A stretch of 64,000 nucleotides of DNA, taken from assembly GCF_000178955.2 (NCBI RefSeq), contig NC_016631.1, positions 682,001 to 746,000 of the forward strand, written 5' to 3'. This DNA comes from Granulicella mallensis MP5ACTX8 (GTDB lineage Bacteria > Acidobacteriota > Terriglobia > Terriglobales > Acidobacteriaceae). The translations under genes were made by a program, and so were the position numbers. Positions 1-9,052 of the stretch are shown in pieces; within the stretch, counting starts at the first letter, position 1; each line of letters starts with the position of its first letter. The notes beneath the pieces are model-generated. The model made no database searches. It was not told the DNA's origin and saw only the letters and a list, made by a program, of their open reading frames with translations.

Positions 1-845
1 GCGAAGTTGGTCTTGCCGCAGGCGGAGGGGAATGCCGCAGCTACGTATGTCTTTTCTCCCTGGGGAGATTCCACGCCGAGGATGAGCATGTGTTCCGCCA
101 TCCAGCCTTCATCGCGAGCGATGTTGGAGGCGATGCGTAAGGCAAAGCATTTCTTGCCTAACAGGGCATTGCCGCCGTAGCCCGAGCCGTAGCTCCAGAT
201 CTCGCGCGTCTCCGGGAAGTGGACGATGTACTTGGTGTCGTTCTGCGGCCAGGACACGTCCTGCTGGCCGGGCGCCAGCGGGGCGCCGACGGTGTGCATG
301 CAGGGGACGACACGCTTCACATCTTTATCGATCTCGGCAAATACCGGAGCACCGACCCTGGCCATGATTCGCATGTTCACTACGGCATAGGCAGAGTCTG
401 TGAGTTGCACCCCGATCTGGGACATGGGCGAGCCGATAGGCCCCATCGAGTAAGGCAGAACGTACATGGTTCTGCCGCGCATCGCTCCGCGAAACAACTG
501 CTTCAGCTTTTTGCGCATGACGAACGGATCTTCCCAGTTGTTCGTCGGTCCGGCGTTGTCCTTGGACAGCGAGCAGATGAACGTACGATCTTCCACGCGC
601 GCGACATCGTTCGGAGAGGAGCGAGCGTAGTAGCACCCGGGCCACAGCTCCTGGTTCAGCTTGATGAAGGTTCCTGCGTCGACGAGCTGACGGCAGAGAT
701 ACTCATTCTCTTCCGCGGAGCCGTCGATCCAATGGATCGCTGCCGGCTGCGTGAGTTCAGCCATCTTTTCGACCCAGCGGATCAGGTGTTTGTTGGTAGT
801 CAGAATACGAGTTGAAGCCAATGGGCTTTTTGTTGCCGCAGACAT
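1..845 (-). CDS. pckG: phosphoenolpyruvate carboxykinase (GTP), 5' part only
   Basis: Reading from the ATG at 845 toward base 1 gives about 281 residues beginning [18 protein letters not shown]. It is cut by the window edge. The stretch [20 protein letters not shown] followed by [10 protein letters not shown] is the nucleotide-binding P-loop region characteristic of GTP-dependent PEPCK. The GTP class is further indicated by TNNWEDP and [20 protein letters not shown] upstream of it. The enzyme interconverts oxaloacetate and phosphoenolpyruvate in the cytoplasm, the first committed step of gluconeogenesis. A GGAGGA ribosome site lies six bases before the ATG and fixes the start. It is monocistronic as far as can be seen and is transcribed out of the window. 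The C-terminal half is missing here only because the window ends. Confidence 0.95.
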   Translation of the reverse strand, partial: MSAATKSPLASTRILTTNKHLIRWVEKMAELTQPAAIHWIDGSAEENEYLCRQLVDAGTFIKLNQELWPGCYYARSSPNDVARVEDRTFICSLSKDNAGPTNNWEDPFVMRKKLKQLFRGAMRGRTMYVLPYSMGPIGSPMSQIGVQLTDSAYAVVNMRIMARVGAPVFAEIDKDVKRVVPCMHTVGAPLAPGQQDVSWPQNDTKYIVHFPETREIWSYGSGYGGNALLGKKCFALRIASNIARDEGWMAEHMLILGVESPQGEKTYVAAAFPSACGKTNF

Positions 846-1015
846 GGTTTCCTCCACCCTCGGAAGGGATGCAAAAACACTAGAGCAGCCAGGGTACGCC
901 TGTCGTCAAGACACCCCAGAAATGTCTCAAGAAAAAGCAAAAACGAGCGGTTATCGAAGAGATGACGCCTGTCAGGGGCTTTTGGAGCTGTGAGCCCCAC
1001 CGTTTGAGGGGCTAG

Positions 1016-1115
1016 GGACTGTCTGGCGAATCGGGGACAACGGCATTCGGCCGAGACCAAGATTGATGGACACACAGCTTTTGTTTCATGTTTCCCCACA
1101 GAATCGTCATCCTTC
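1016..1115. repeat. left part of palindromic repeat family A (copy A1)
   Basis: The segment from GTCTGGCGAATCGGGG to CACAGAATCGTCATCCT matches the left end of the intact copy near 50.69 kb. The match stops abruptly at about 1113 and resumes at about 1459, so this copy is split by the element at 1116-1458. The 170 bases between the pckG start and this repeat hold only the pckG upstream region; I see no gene in them. Confidence 0.7.
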
Positions 1116-1458
1116 TATGAAAAAAGGCGCACCTGTCCAGCAGAGTTTGCGAAACGTTGCGTACAGACTTCTATTCGTGCTCGTGGCACATGAGGAAGAT
1201 ACGATGACCAGCCGCTCCATCTGAGGATGTACTCGAGGTACAGAGGATGAACGAGCTGACTGGCCTATCCTGGCAATCGTTCGCAAACATCTCATATCCC
1301 CAGCCGTAGACGTTGGCTGTGGAAAGGTGGGAATCGGTTCTTTGATTTCCACCTTCCCATAGCCAATACCCAGGCCGGGAGAAAAGCAAAAATCTAACAT
1401 CACTCTACTCCGCTCCTGATCCTCAACACCACCACCGTCCAGGTGCCCCTCTTTCATA
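1116..1458. mobile_element. MITE-like insertion inside repeat A1
   Basis: A ~343-bp non-coding segment is bounded by imperfect terminal inverted repeats of about 22 bases: the left end starts TATGAAAAAAGGCGCACCTG, and the right end read on the minus strand starts TATGAAAGAGGGGCACCTGG. It interrupts a family A palindrome whose flanks (CGTCATCCT and CATCTGAGCG) join to the uninterrupted form seen elsewhere, with a possible short CATC target duplication. Near 1312-1365 there is an internal ~18-bp hairpin. No transposase is encoded; the long minus-strand frame across it has no recognisable domain. Confidence 0.6.
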
Positions 1459-1687
1459 CCATCTGAGCGAAGCGTCCCAGCTTTTGGGGACGCGAAGTCG
1501 AAGGACCCCGAGGGTTGCTATCTTGCCCATGTCCTTCGCACCTTTTCTACCTCGAGCGCTCGAGCCTGGACGTTTGCGGTGGAAAAGGTCCTAGCACTAT
1601 AGGCAAGATCAAGTCCTTCGGGGTCCTTCGACTGCGTAGCTCGCAAAGTGCGCGAGCTACTTCGCTCAGGATGACGATTCTGTGGGG
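1459..1687. repeat. right part of palindromic repeat family A (copy A1)
   Basis: This holds the body of the family A hairpin: GAGCGAAGCGTCCC and GTCGAAGGACCCCGAGG on the left, and their inverted counterparts GGGGTCCTTCGACTGCG and CGCTCAGGATGACGATTCTG on the right. Related copies are at 50688-50974 and 54944-55181. The centre (about 1515-1610) is less conserved than the arms. Confidence 0.75.
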
Positions 1688-1828
1688 AAATGGAACGAGA
1701 TATGGGGGAAGTCGTTGTTTCCGGTTCGCTAGAGGCTATCTGGAACCAGCTTTCCAGCCAATTGCGACAGAAGGGGCTGATGCAGCATCGTAAGCTAGAG
1801 ACAGATTACGAAGGAGAGGAAGACGGCG

Positions 1829-3208
1829 ATGGCAGAGCAGAGTACAAGCAGACGACCGCGGGTCGTTATCGTGGGTGCAGGCTTTGGCGGCATCAATGCG
1901 GCAGCGGGCCTGGCGAAGCTGCCGGTGGATGTCACCGTCGTCGACCGCAAGAACCACCATACGTTCCAGCCCTTGCTCTACCAGGTGGCGTTGGCGGTTC
2001 TCTCTCCGGGAGACATCGCTCAGCCTATCCGAAGCATTCTGCGCGAGAACACCAATACCGAAGTCATCATGGATGAGGTTACGGGCTTCGATATGGCGGA
2101 ACGCCACATCATGCTGAAGAGCGGAGCGGTGCTGATCTACGACTACCTCATCCTGGCCACCGGCTCTACGCACAGCTACTTCGGCAAAGACGAGTGGGCA
2201 AAGCTGGCCCCGGGGCTCAAGACGATTGAAGACGCTACGGAGATCCGCCGTCGCGTGTTGCTGGCCTTTGAACTGGCTGAGCGGCAGAAGCTCGAGAGTG
2301 GATCGCATCCGCCGTTGAACTTCGTGATCGTCGGAGGAGGGCCCACCGGCGTTGAGCTCGCGGGGTCCATCTCCGACATCGCCAAGCTTTATATGACGAA
2401 GGATTTTCGCCATATCGATCCGGGCACGGCGCAGGTGCTGATCCTGGAGGGCTCTCCGAACATTCTTGGCGCCTACCCTGAAGACCTGCAGAAAAAGGCT
2501 GTGGAGCAGCTCAACGCGCTCGGCGTGCGTGTACGAACCGGCGCGCACGTCTCCGATATTCAGCCCGGATACGTCATGGTAGGCGACGAACGTGTAGAGA
2601 GCGTCTGCACTCTATGGGCGGCAGGGGTGCAGGCTTCGCCGCTGGGAAAGATCTTGGGAGTTGAAACGGACAGACGAGGCAGCGTCATGGTCGATGACCA
2701 TCTGCATCCTGCCGGACATTCTGAGATCTTTGTTCTCGGCGACCTTGCGCACTTTGAGCAGGACGGCAAGCAGGTTCCGGGGGTTGCGCAGCCTGCCATG
2801 CAGATGGGCGCTTATGCGGCCAAACGTATCGGTCTGCTTCTCGAAGGCAAAGGCGACACGCAAAAGCCCTTCCGTTATTTCGACAAGGGAGATATGGCGA
2901 CGATCGGCCGTAAGGCTGCGGTGGCGCGTATCGTGTGGCCATTCCATGCGCACTGGAGCGGCTTTATGGCCTGGCTTACATGGCTGGTTGTGCACATCTT
3001 CTTTCTTATCGGATTCCGCAACCGTCTCTCCGTCTTTCGCCAATGGGCTTATACCTATGTACGGTTTCAGGATGGCGTACGCCTGATCGTCGGTTCGCAG
3101 GAGCTGCCGGGTTGGGACAAGCTTGCACCGTCCGTAGGACCGATCACGAACGGCGATCCGCAGCCTGAGCCCCAGAGAGCCGACAGTTCTACAACTACGG
3201 TGGTTTAA
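1829..3208 (+). CDS. ndh: type II NADH dehydrogenase (NDH-2)
   Basis: This 459-residue flavoprotein moves electrons from NADH to quinone at the inner face of the cytoplasmic membrane without pumping protons. Residues 12-21 (VVIVGAGFGG) are the FAD Rossmann motif, and around 165-180 FVIVGGGPTGVELAG is the NADH-binding Rossmann motif. GDLAHF near 308 is the usual second FAD contact. The C-terminal stretch around 376-400 (WLTWLVVHIFFLIGFRNR) is the typical hydrophobic/amphipathic membrane anchor of the family. An AAGGAGAGGAAG ribosome site precedes the ATG. It lies alone, just after repeat A1, and ends tail to tail with the next gene, sharing bases of the stop codons. Length is normal for the family. 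Confidence 0.95.
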   Translation: MAEQSTSRRPRVVIVGAGFGGINAAAGLAKLPVDVTVVDRKNHHTFQPLLYQVALAVLSPGDIAQPIRSILRENTNTEVIMDEVTGFDMAERHIMLKSGAVLIYDYLILATGSTHSYFGKDEWAKLAPGLKTIEDATEIRRRVLLAFELAERQKLESGSHPPLNFVIVGGGPTGVELAGSISDIAKLYMTKDFRHIDPGTAQVLILEGSPNILGAYPEDLQKKAVEQLNALGVRVRTGAHVSDIQPGYVMVGDERVESVCTLWAAGVQASPLGKILGVETDRRGSVMVDDHLHPAGHSEIFVLGDLAHFEQDGKQVPGVAQPAMQMGAYAAKRIGLLLEGKGDTQKPFRYFDKGDMATIGRKAAVARIVWPFHAHWSGFMAWLTWLVVHIFFLIGFRNRLSVFRQWAYTYVRFQDGVRLIVGSQELPGWDKLAPSVGPITNGDPQPEPQRADSSTTTVV

Positions 3209-3612
3209 GATTCTTCTCGCGGCTTGAGCGCTGCCATCATTAGTAATGCCACTGCGAGGACGGTTGCAGGAATGATCAAAAGCATGACTGGTGCGGCTGG
3301 CCCGTGGATATTTGTGCCAGCTATTGGCCGTCCCAGGAAGAGCAATACCCACGGCAGAATGAATACAATGACGGCCATCAGTACTAGATGCCGTTTCCCG
3401 AGGTGCCGGGCCCATCCGATGCAGCCAACAGCTGTTAGAAGCACTCCGGTCAGTCCCATTAGCCCAAACATATCGAAGTGATTGCTTATGAACTCGAAAT
3501 TAAAGTGTGTGGCAACATCGACGTAGCCTGCCCCCACTCCTAAGATGATCAGGCAAGCTCCCGTTAGGGCTATGACACGCCAGTATTTATATGCGGCGGA
3601 GTGTCTATTCAT
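3205..3612 (-). CDS. small four-TM membrane protein of unknown function
   Basis: A 135-residue protein with four hydrophobic segments, roughly residues 14-30, 48-66, 77-93 and 108-127, short polar loops and a basic/acidic C-terminal tail (LKPREES). I do not recognise the family. No clear ribosome site precedes the ATG at 3612, so the start is uncertain. Its TAA stop and the TAA of ndh overlap in the four bases TTAA at 3205-3208, so the two genes converge with no spacer. Coding potential is supported mainly by the clean alternation of hydrophobic helices and loops. Confidence 0.6.
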   Translation of the reverse strand: MNRHSAAYKYWRVIALTGACLIILGVGAGYVDVATHFNFEFISNHFDMFGLMGLTGVLLTAVGCIGWARHLGKRHLVLMAVIVFILPWVLLFLGRPIAGTNIHGPAAPVMLLIIPATVLAVALLMMAALKPREES

Positions 3613-3707
3613 GAACGAATCGTACAGCTAGATTGCTAACCGCAGAGGTCCTTACTCGAAAATAGCGGCTGCGTCGTGCAGGGGTACTCGACCTGTCTGT
3701 TTCAGGC

Positions 3708-3740
3708 AAAGGAAAAGGGCAGCCGCATCGGGCTGCCCTT
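3708..3740 (-). terminator. intrinsic terminator of ilvE
   Basis: On the minus strand an 11-bp stem, AAGGGCAGCCC with GGGCTGCCCTT-like partner around a short GATGC loop, is followed by TTTTCCTTT. It begins 20 bases after the ilvE stop. Confidence 0.8.
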
Positions 3741-3760
3741 CGTGTATTGCGTTCGAGAGA

Positions 3761-4696
3761 CTAAGCTACAACGGCCTCACGGACCTTTACCGGCGTCAGC
3801 CAGTTATAGCGATCCGGCGCAAGTCCGTTCACCACATCGAAGAATGCCTTGTGCAGCGCGCTGGTGATGGGACCCATCTTGCCATCGCCGACCATGATGC
3901 GATCGACAGAGCGCAGATGCGTCACTTCCGCAGCGGTGCCGGTGAAGAAGGCCTCATCGCAGATGTAAAGCAGCTCGCGCGGCAGGGCCTGCTCGACGAC
4001 AGGAATGCCAAGCTGGCGTGCCAGGACCAGGATCGAGTCGCGTGTGATGCCGTTCAGCACCGAGTTCGCCAGCGGTGTCGTATACAGCGTTCCGTCGCGC
4101 ACGATAAAGAGATTCTCGCCCGAGCCTTCGGAGAGATAGCCATTTACATCGAGAGCGATGCCTTCCGAATATCCGTTGATATCGGCTTCCATGCGAATGA
4201 GCTGCGAGTTCATATAGTTTGCGCCGGCCTTCGCGAGCGAGGGCATCGTGTTGGGCGCCAGACGGTTCCAGCTCGAGATGCAGACATCCGCGCCGCCGTC
4301 ACCGGGAACATACTTGCCCCATGGGAAGTTCGCGATATAGACCTCAACCGGGGACTTTAGCGGGTTGACGCCGATCTCGCCATAGCCGCGAAAGGCAATG
4401 GGCCGAACGTAGCACGGAGCTACACCATTAGCCTCGACGACCTCGATCACCGCGCTGTTCAACTGCTCGACATCGTAGGGAAGGGGCATGCGATAGATCT
4501 TGGCGGAGTTGATAAGCCGCTTCATGTGTTCGTGCAGGCGAAAGATGCTGGCGCCCTCAGGCTGGGTGTAACAGCGAATGCCCTCAAACACAGACGAGCC
4601 GTAGTGAATCACGTGGCTCATCACGTGAATGTTGGCCTTCTCCCAGGGGATCAGTTTCCCGTTGTGCCAGATGTTTGCGGTTGTTTCGAGCGGCAT
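3761..4696 (-). CDS. ilvE: branched-chain amino acid aminotransferase
   Basis: This 311-residue class IV PLP aminotransferase carries out the last step of valine, leucine and isoleucine synthesis (or the first step of their breakdown), exchanging the amino group with glutamate. FEGIRCY near 38-43, the catalytic lysine at about 156 in LAKAGANYMNS, and YLSEGSGENLFIV near 187-199, with the conserved Glu that contacts the PLP ring nitrogen, are diagnostic of BCAT rather than D-amino acid transaminase. Length fits the family. It is transcribed alone, ends in a terminator, and diverges from the membrane protein starting at 4902 across a ~205-bp gap. Confidence 0.93.
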   Translation of the reverse strand: MPLETTANIWHNGKLIPWEKANIHVMSHVIHYGSSVFEGIRCYTQPEGASIFRLHEHMKRLINSAKIYRMPLPYDVEQLNSAVIEVVEANGVAPCYVRPIAFRGYGEIGVNPLKSPVEVYIANFPWGKYVPGDGGADVCISSWNRLAPNTMPSLAKAGANYMNSQLIRMEADINGYSEGIALDVNGYLSEGSGENLFIVRDGTLYTTPLANSVLNGITRDSILVLARQLGIPVVEQALPRELLYICDEAFFTGTAAEVTHLRSVDRIMVGDGKMGPITSALHKAFFDVVNGLAPDRYNWLTPVKVREAVVA

Positions 4697-4901
4697 ATAT
4701 CAGACCTCGATTAACAGTGTGCCATATCTCGCATCTCTCATAGATTTTCCTTTCCAAAGCAGCGCTATCTTCTTGGAATTGCTGCCAGGAAGCCTGTGGT
4801 ACCCTGTGCTTCAATGCCGCTCATTTCAGAAGACAGATAGTCCCGCAACCCGTTGCATAACGGTATGTCCTTTCCCCTCTACGCTGGAGCCTGACAATCA
4901 G

Positions 4902-6704
4902 ATGGATGCAATGCCAACTCCTCGCGATCCGCGCACGCCGGCAGCTGGGAAGCTTTATCAAAGCATAGCGATAGCGATTTGCATCCTCCTTGGCTTGGCC
5001 ATGATTCTTAACACCCAGTTGGGTGGCGAAGCCATGTGGTTTTGGTACACCACGGTGTTTCACCACGGAGTAAAGCTTTACTCCGGGCTGCACATGCCGC
5101 TTCAACCTCTGTTCATTCTGGAGATGGATGCCTGGATGACGATGTTCGGGACCAGGAACATCGTTGTAGAAATTCCATCGGTATTTCATCTCGTCATTCT
5201 GAGCCTTGGGTTTTACTTCATCCTGCGGGAGTCTGCATGGAAGGACTGGCAGAAGGCCTTTGTGCTGCTTGGCGCCTTCATGCTGACAGTTGGTGGTCAC
5301 TCCTACCGCTTTGATGACTACCATGTCACCACAGAGACTTTTATCCTCTACTCTCTTCTCCTGCTGCTTATCATTGCGAGAACCGAGGATGTGCGCCGCC
5401 AATTCGGATTGATTGCGGTGCTGGGGCTGCTCAGCGGGTTTGCCATTACCACCCGGCTCAACGACGGAGTCGCCTTGTTGACGGCAGGTGGATTTAGCCT
5501 GCTTTTCCTGGCGCGCAGCAGGAAATTTGTCAGCCTTTGCTGTCTTGGCATTGTTGCTGCCTTGACTGTTCTGCTTGTCGTACGGCTTACGGGAGATACC
5601 TTCCCGGTCTACATTTCCAGCACCCTTATCCGTGCCGCGGCCAGTAAGGGAGGGGCGGGCAGCCTCGCTGCCTCACCCTTCCATATGTTTGCCAACACAG
5701 TGAAGCTGCTCTACGAGATGGGGAAGCGTGGGGTGCTTGTCATCACGATCGTGGCGGCCTTCGGATACTACGTTCAGCGCTATCAGAAGCCGTGGATGAA
5801 GTATCTCGTCTGGCTGCAGGTTGCGGTCCTGGTGGTGGCTCTTGCCGTCATCCGGGTCAAGCGTCTTGATTTGTTGAATGGCCTGCCCATCTCCATAGCT
5901 GTGCTGCTTTTTACGCCACTGATGTATTTGGTAGCTCCCATTGCTCTGGGACGTTTTGTGCTGGCAAAGATTCGTCACCAGGAATGGGATTCTCGCGAAA
6001 TCCTGGCTTTTTTGCCGCTCGCGATATGGGCATCCTACTCGGCTGGCGCGGCGGCCGAGCCACTTACCAACTACTATGCTCCGGTCGCGCTCTTTCTCCT
6101 GCTCGTTCCAGTGATTCAACCCTTCCGCAGGTTTGCCAGCTGGGCGACTCCATCCTTTGTCATTGCCATGGGGCTTGTGGGTATCTCTGGTATCAGCGCC
6201 AAGATCCTTGTGCCATACCAATGGCAGGATTACAGCTACAGCCCCATGTTCGTGAATCGGCAGTGGTATAGCCACCCGGTCTATGGCCCGATGTACATCG
6301 ATCGCGATCTGCTGCAGTTCAGCCGAGCGGTATGTGCAGATATCGGGCAGCCTCACCCAGAGCTTCTCTCGCTGCCCTATCCCTATCCGAACTATTTCTG
6401 CGATGCCACTCCCTGGCGTAACTATGTGCAGACTTTTTTTGATACTTCAACACGTGCAACTGTCGAACATATGATGAATGAACTCAATACTGCACCTCCG
6501 CAGTGGATTGTCTACCAACGGCAGTTGTTCATCATGAGGGGTGCAGAACGGCTCTACAACCATGGTCAGCGCCTTGCGCAAAGAGATCTGGATGACATGA
6601 TCATGCAGAAGATTGCTACGGGTCAGTGGACATTGGTAGATAAAAAAGACTACCTGCAAGATCCTGAAGGTGGCGGCTGGTACATCATCCGTACGCATCC
6701 GTAA
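4902..6704 (+). CDS. polytopic membrane protein, GT-C glycosyltransferase-like
   Basis: About 600 residues with a dozen or so hydrophobic helices. After the first TM helix (about residues 20-38) comes a large extracytoplasmic loop containing LGGEAMWFWYTTVFHHG, with acidic residues in the position where GT-C lipid-sugar glycosyltransferases keep their catalytic Asp/Glu. A soluble C-terminal domain of about 140 residues follows. I infer a GT-C fold; substrate cannot be told. The frame stays open upstream as far as 4629, but hydrophobic order begins only after the ATG at 4902, and a second ATG lies at 4911. A GGAG at 4884 is rather far away, so the exact start is open. Confidence 0.65.
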   Translation: MDAMPTPRDPRTPAAGKLYQSIAIAICILLGLAMILNTQLGGEAMWFWYTTVFHHGVKLYSGLHMPLQPLFILEMDAWMTMFGTRNIVVEIPSVFHLVILSLGFYFILRESAWKDWQKAFVLLGAFMLTVGGHSYRFDDYHVTTETFILYSLLLLLIIARTEDVRRQFGLIAVLGLLSGFAITTRLNDGVALLTAGGFSLLFLARSRKFVSLCCLGIVAALTVLLVVRLTGDTFPVYISSTLIRAAASKGGAGSLAASPFHMFANTVKLLYEMGKRGVLVITIVAAFGYYVQRYQKPWMKYLVWLQVAVLVVALAVIRVKRLDLLNGLPISIAVLLFTPLMYLVAPIALGRFVLAKIRHQEWDSREILAFLPLAIWASYSAGAAAEPLTNYYAPVALFLLLVPVIQPFRRFASWATPSFVIAMGLVGISGISAKILVPYQWQDYSYSPMFVNRQWYSHPVYGPMYIDRDLLQFSRAVCADIGQPHPELLSLPYPYPNYFCDATPWRNYVQTFFDTSTRATVEHMMNELNTAPPQWIVYQRQLFIMRGAERLYNHGQRLAQRDLDDMIMQKIATGQWTLVDKKDYLQDPEGGGWYIIRTHP

Positions 6705-6827
6705 TTCAGGGTGCGGAGAACATACAAAGGCTGTGATGTGGGGAGACTCCCGATTCATAGGTGAGAGGTCTCTTTCATCTCTGTCAGTCTCGCGACGCTG
6801 GTTTTGCTATGCAACAATCGAGGAGTC

Positions 6828-7514
6828 ATGTCCGTTCCGCACGCAGCTTCGCTATCCCTCTTTGAAGGGTCTGCCTATGTCCGCTTTTCGCTGCTTGCTC
6901 TTAGCTCGATCTTCTTCCTTGTTGATCCGTTTGCTGCATTGCCGACGTTTCTTGCCGTTACTGCCGATCAGGATGCCGCTAAACGTGCACGTACTGCCCG
7001 CAAGGCTTCACTGACTGCATTTGTGATCCTGACAGCGTTTGGGATTGCCGGCACATACATCTTCCGTATCTTTGGAATCACTCTTCCGGCGTTTGAGATT
7101 TCGGGCGGGATTATTCTTCTGCTGATCGGTCTCGATATGCTCGAAGCCAAGCGCTCACCTACGCAGGAGAGCCCGGGTGAAACCCAGGCCGCTTCCTCGA
7201 AAGAGGAGGTCGGCATCGTGCCGCTGGGTATCCCGATGCTGGCCGGTCCCGGAGCCATCACCAGCGTGATGGTGCTGGTCGGCCAGGCACGGACATACTG
7301 GCAGATGATTGCGATCTTTGGTGCGATCTCCTTTACAGCAGTGATCTGCTATTGGGTACTGAGTAGTGCAGATCGCGTAGCTCGGATCCTTGGAGACACA
7401 GGGATTCGCATCCTTGTTCGCATTATGGGTTTGCTGCTGGTCGCGCTAGCCGTACAGTATTTCGTCAATGGTTTTGTCGATCTGGGCGTGTTGACGAAGC
7501 CCAGTAGTCTCTAG
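6828..7514 (+). CDS. MarC family integral membrane protein
   Basis: A 228-residue protein with six predicted TM helices and the internal duplication typical of the MarC/YchE family: the first half holds FFLVDPFAALPTFLAVT and the second half VPLGIPMLAGPGAITSVMVL. Function is not settled for the family; the old link to multiple antibiotic resistance was withdrawn. A hydrophilic insert (about residues 115-138, rich in Glu, Ser and Gln) separates the halves. GAGGAG sits very close to the ATG at 6828; a TTG at 6804 is in frame but would add an unlikely leader. Confidence 0.85.
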   Translation: MSVPHAASLSLFEGSAYVRFSLLALSSIFFLVDPFAALPTFLAVTADQDAAKRARTARKASLTAFVILTAFGIAGTYIFRIFGITLPAFEISGGIILLLIGLDMLEAKRSPTQESPGETQAASSKEEVGIVPLGIPMLAGPGAITSVMVLVGQARTYWQMIAIFGAISFTAVICYWVLSSADRVARILGDTGIRILVRIMGLLLVALAVQYFVNGFVDLGVLTKPSSL

Positions 7515-7535
7515 GCAGTTTCGACGAAACCCTGT

Positions 7536-8078
7536 TCAGTGAACCAGGAGTGCGGAGGCCGCCAGCAGCAGCCCGGCTATACCCAGCCCAAGTCCAAGCA
7601 TGAAATAGATCCTCTGCTTTGTCAGCAGGGTAATCGAAGAGAGCACGACTGCAATCTGCAGCAAGGCTTCCCCCAGATCATAACGGCTTGCACGCCGCTC
7701 GGCGCGGCTTACCTCATGCTCAAGCTCTTCGGCCTTCCTTTGTTCTTCAATGAGGTCGTCGGCCAGCTTCTCCATATGCGCCTTATAGCTGTTCAACTTT
7801 TGCTGTACAGCAATGCTGTTCGAACTGGGCTGGAGAGACAACAGATCGGAGGTCATACTGATCTGTCCCTGGCGAATCTTCTTGGCCTGATACTCGTTCC
7901 ACTGATCGGCGGCGCGTGACTGCAATAGTACGGCCTCGGTATGAGTGCGATGGCCCAGAACTGTAACCATTGCGACTAATACTGCCAGGATGCTGATGAT
8001 CAAAGAGATATACCGCGTGTCTCCCTTGCTGGCTTCGTGCATTTCCTGGGTAAATTCGTGAATTTCAGTTGCTTCCAT
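7536..8078 (-). CDS. DUF4337 family membrane protein
   Basis: A 180-residue protein with one TM helix near the N terminus (about 23-42), a long charged helical/coiled-coil middle (about 60-130, with KAHMEKLADDLIEEQRKAEELEHEV), and two C-terminal helices (about 136-178). This helix / coiled coil / two-helix layout matches DUF4337 proteins. Their role is unknown. It converges with marC, separated by 21 bases, and its promoter region faces the rRNA operon. Confidence 0.75.
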   Translation of the reverse strand: MEATEIHEFTQEMHEASKGDTRYISLIISILAVLVAMVTVLGHRTHTEAVLLQSRAADQWNEYQAKKIRQGQISMTSDLLSLQPSSNSIAVQQKLNSYKAHMEKLADDLIEEQRKAEELEHEVSRAERRASRYDLGEALLQIAVVLSSITLLTKQRIYFMLGLGLGIAGLLLAASALLVH

Positions 8079-8368
8079 GGATGTGACACCTGATGCGGAT
8101 TCTATCGGAGCCTTTGTTTGAGTGCGTGATGGAGTTTTTCAGACATTTTGTTCGAATTCTAGTTAATCGCGCTTTTATTGGGGAAATGAGGGTTTTTGAA
8201 GGTCGGGAGTGGCAATAAAGACGAGAAATGCACAGCGGTCCACAGGAATCCACAATGATCAGCCTTGCATGAGGTCCGGATCGTTGCTAATCTCAACAAG
8301 TCGCAGTTGTAACGCGATGGCAACAAAGAGGTAACGTAGTAGCAATAAAGAAAGTATCAACTTAGGGG

Positions 8369-8397
8369 TTGCGCAAAGTAGAAAGATGCGATACTCT
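8369..8397 (+). promoter_or_regulatory. rrn promoter candidate P1
   Basis: -35 TTGCGC (8369-8374), 17-bp spacer, -10 TACTCT (8392-8397), on the plus strand toward the 16S gene and preceded by CTTAGGGG. Confidence 0.55.
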
Positions 8398-8501
8398 GAA
8401 TTGGTACCGAAGTAAGAGCTAAAGCCTTGTATCGAAGCCACTTAGAAGTATTGGTGGCAGGTCGAAAGAAGGTAGTAATAAAGGAAGTATGAACTTAGGG
8501 G

Positions 8502-8530
8502 TTGCGCAAAGTAAGAAAATGCGATACTCT
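8502..8530 (+). promoter_or_regulatory. rrn promoter candidate P2
   Basis: -35 TTGCGC (8502-8507), 17-bp spacer, -10 TACTCT (8525-8530); a near copy of P1 with the same CTTAGGGG immediately before it. Confidence 0.55.
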
Positions 8531-8845
8531 GGGTTGGTACGAGAATAAGAAGTAAAGCTTCGCGCCAGAGCCCATTAGGGGTGTTGACGGCAAGTCGGAG
8601 CGCAGTCCAAGCGTTTGATCGCGGTAGTAAGAGCTCAGTTGAGCCAACCGACACAAACCCAAGCCACTGCAATTGATATATCCAGGAGCTTAGGCTCCGC
8701 GACCCTTTGTTGGGTTGTGAAGATGTTTTGAGAATTTGTGCTGTTTTTGGTTGACCTCCTCGCTATCTGGTCGCCCCGCTCTCCACGCCCTGACGGGTTC
8801 TGATGAGAAGAGCAAAAGGGCGAAAAGAAAAGTTGAGGGTAGGGG

Positions 8846-8874
8846 TTGACAAGCGAATGAAACTTCGATAATCT
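8846..8874 (+). promoter_or_regulatory. rrn promoter candidate P3, closest to consensus
   Basis: -35 TTGACA (8846-8851), 17-bp spacer, -10 TAATCT (8869-8874), about 315 bases before the mature 16S 5' end. It shares the TAGGGG lead-in with P1 and P2 and is the best sigma70-type match in the region. Confidence 0.7.
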
Positions 8875-9038
8875 TAGAAAGTTCGCGCAAAACACTGCAG
8901 CGAGGCCGGTGAATAAAGAAACACTCCCGGTATCTCCCCAGTACAGCACAGCGCAATCAAGTTCGAGGACACAAACCTGTGGCTTTGCCCAGAGTTGGTC
9001 CTTGATCCAAAACTGTCCGCTTAGGCGAGAACAGTCAG

Positions 9039-9052
9039 GATCTTTGACAACA
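9039..9052 (+). promoter_or_regulatory. boxA-like antitermination site in the rrn leader
   Basis: GATCTTTGACAACA resembles the rRNA boxA core (GCTCTTTGACAA type). A similar sequence, TTTTTGACAACTG, occurs before the 23S gene at about 11340, as expected for NusB/NusE-dependent antitermination. Confidence 0.5.

Larger units (their letters stand above)
8325..8590. repeat. duplicated promoter-bearing unit upstream of rrn
   Basis: Two imperfect direct copies, offset by exactly 133 bases at the promoter core, share AAAGTAT(C/G)AACTTAGGGGTTG, GCGCAAAGTA and GCGATACTCT. A degenerate third start (TTAGGGGTGTTGACGGCAAG) occurs at about 8575. The stretch 8079-8324 just upstream shows no gene. Confidence 0.75.

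Noticed and set aside
1107..1457. Minus-strand 116-codon frame across the MITE-like element
   Set aside because: No domain, odd composition, starts and ends with the repeat boundaries, and no ribosome site.
4629..4901. N-terminal extension of the GT-C-like protein
   Set aside because: The extension overlaps the ilvE 5' end on the other strand and its promoter region and does not look like protein.
8434..8956. Minus-strand frames upstream of 16S
   Set aside because: They cover the promoter repeats, show no domain and have no ribosome site.
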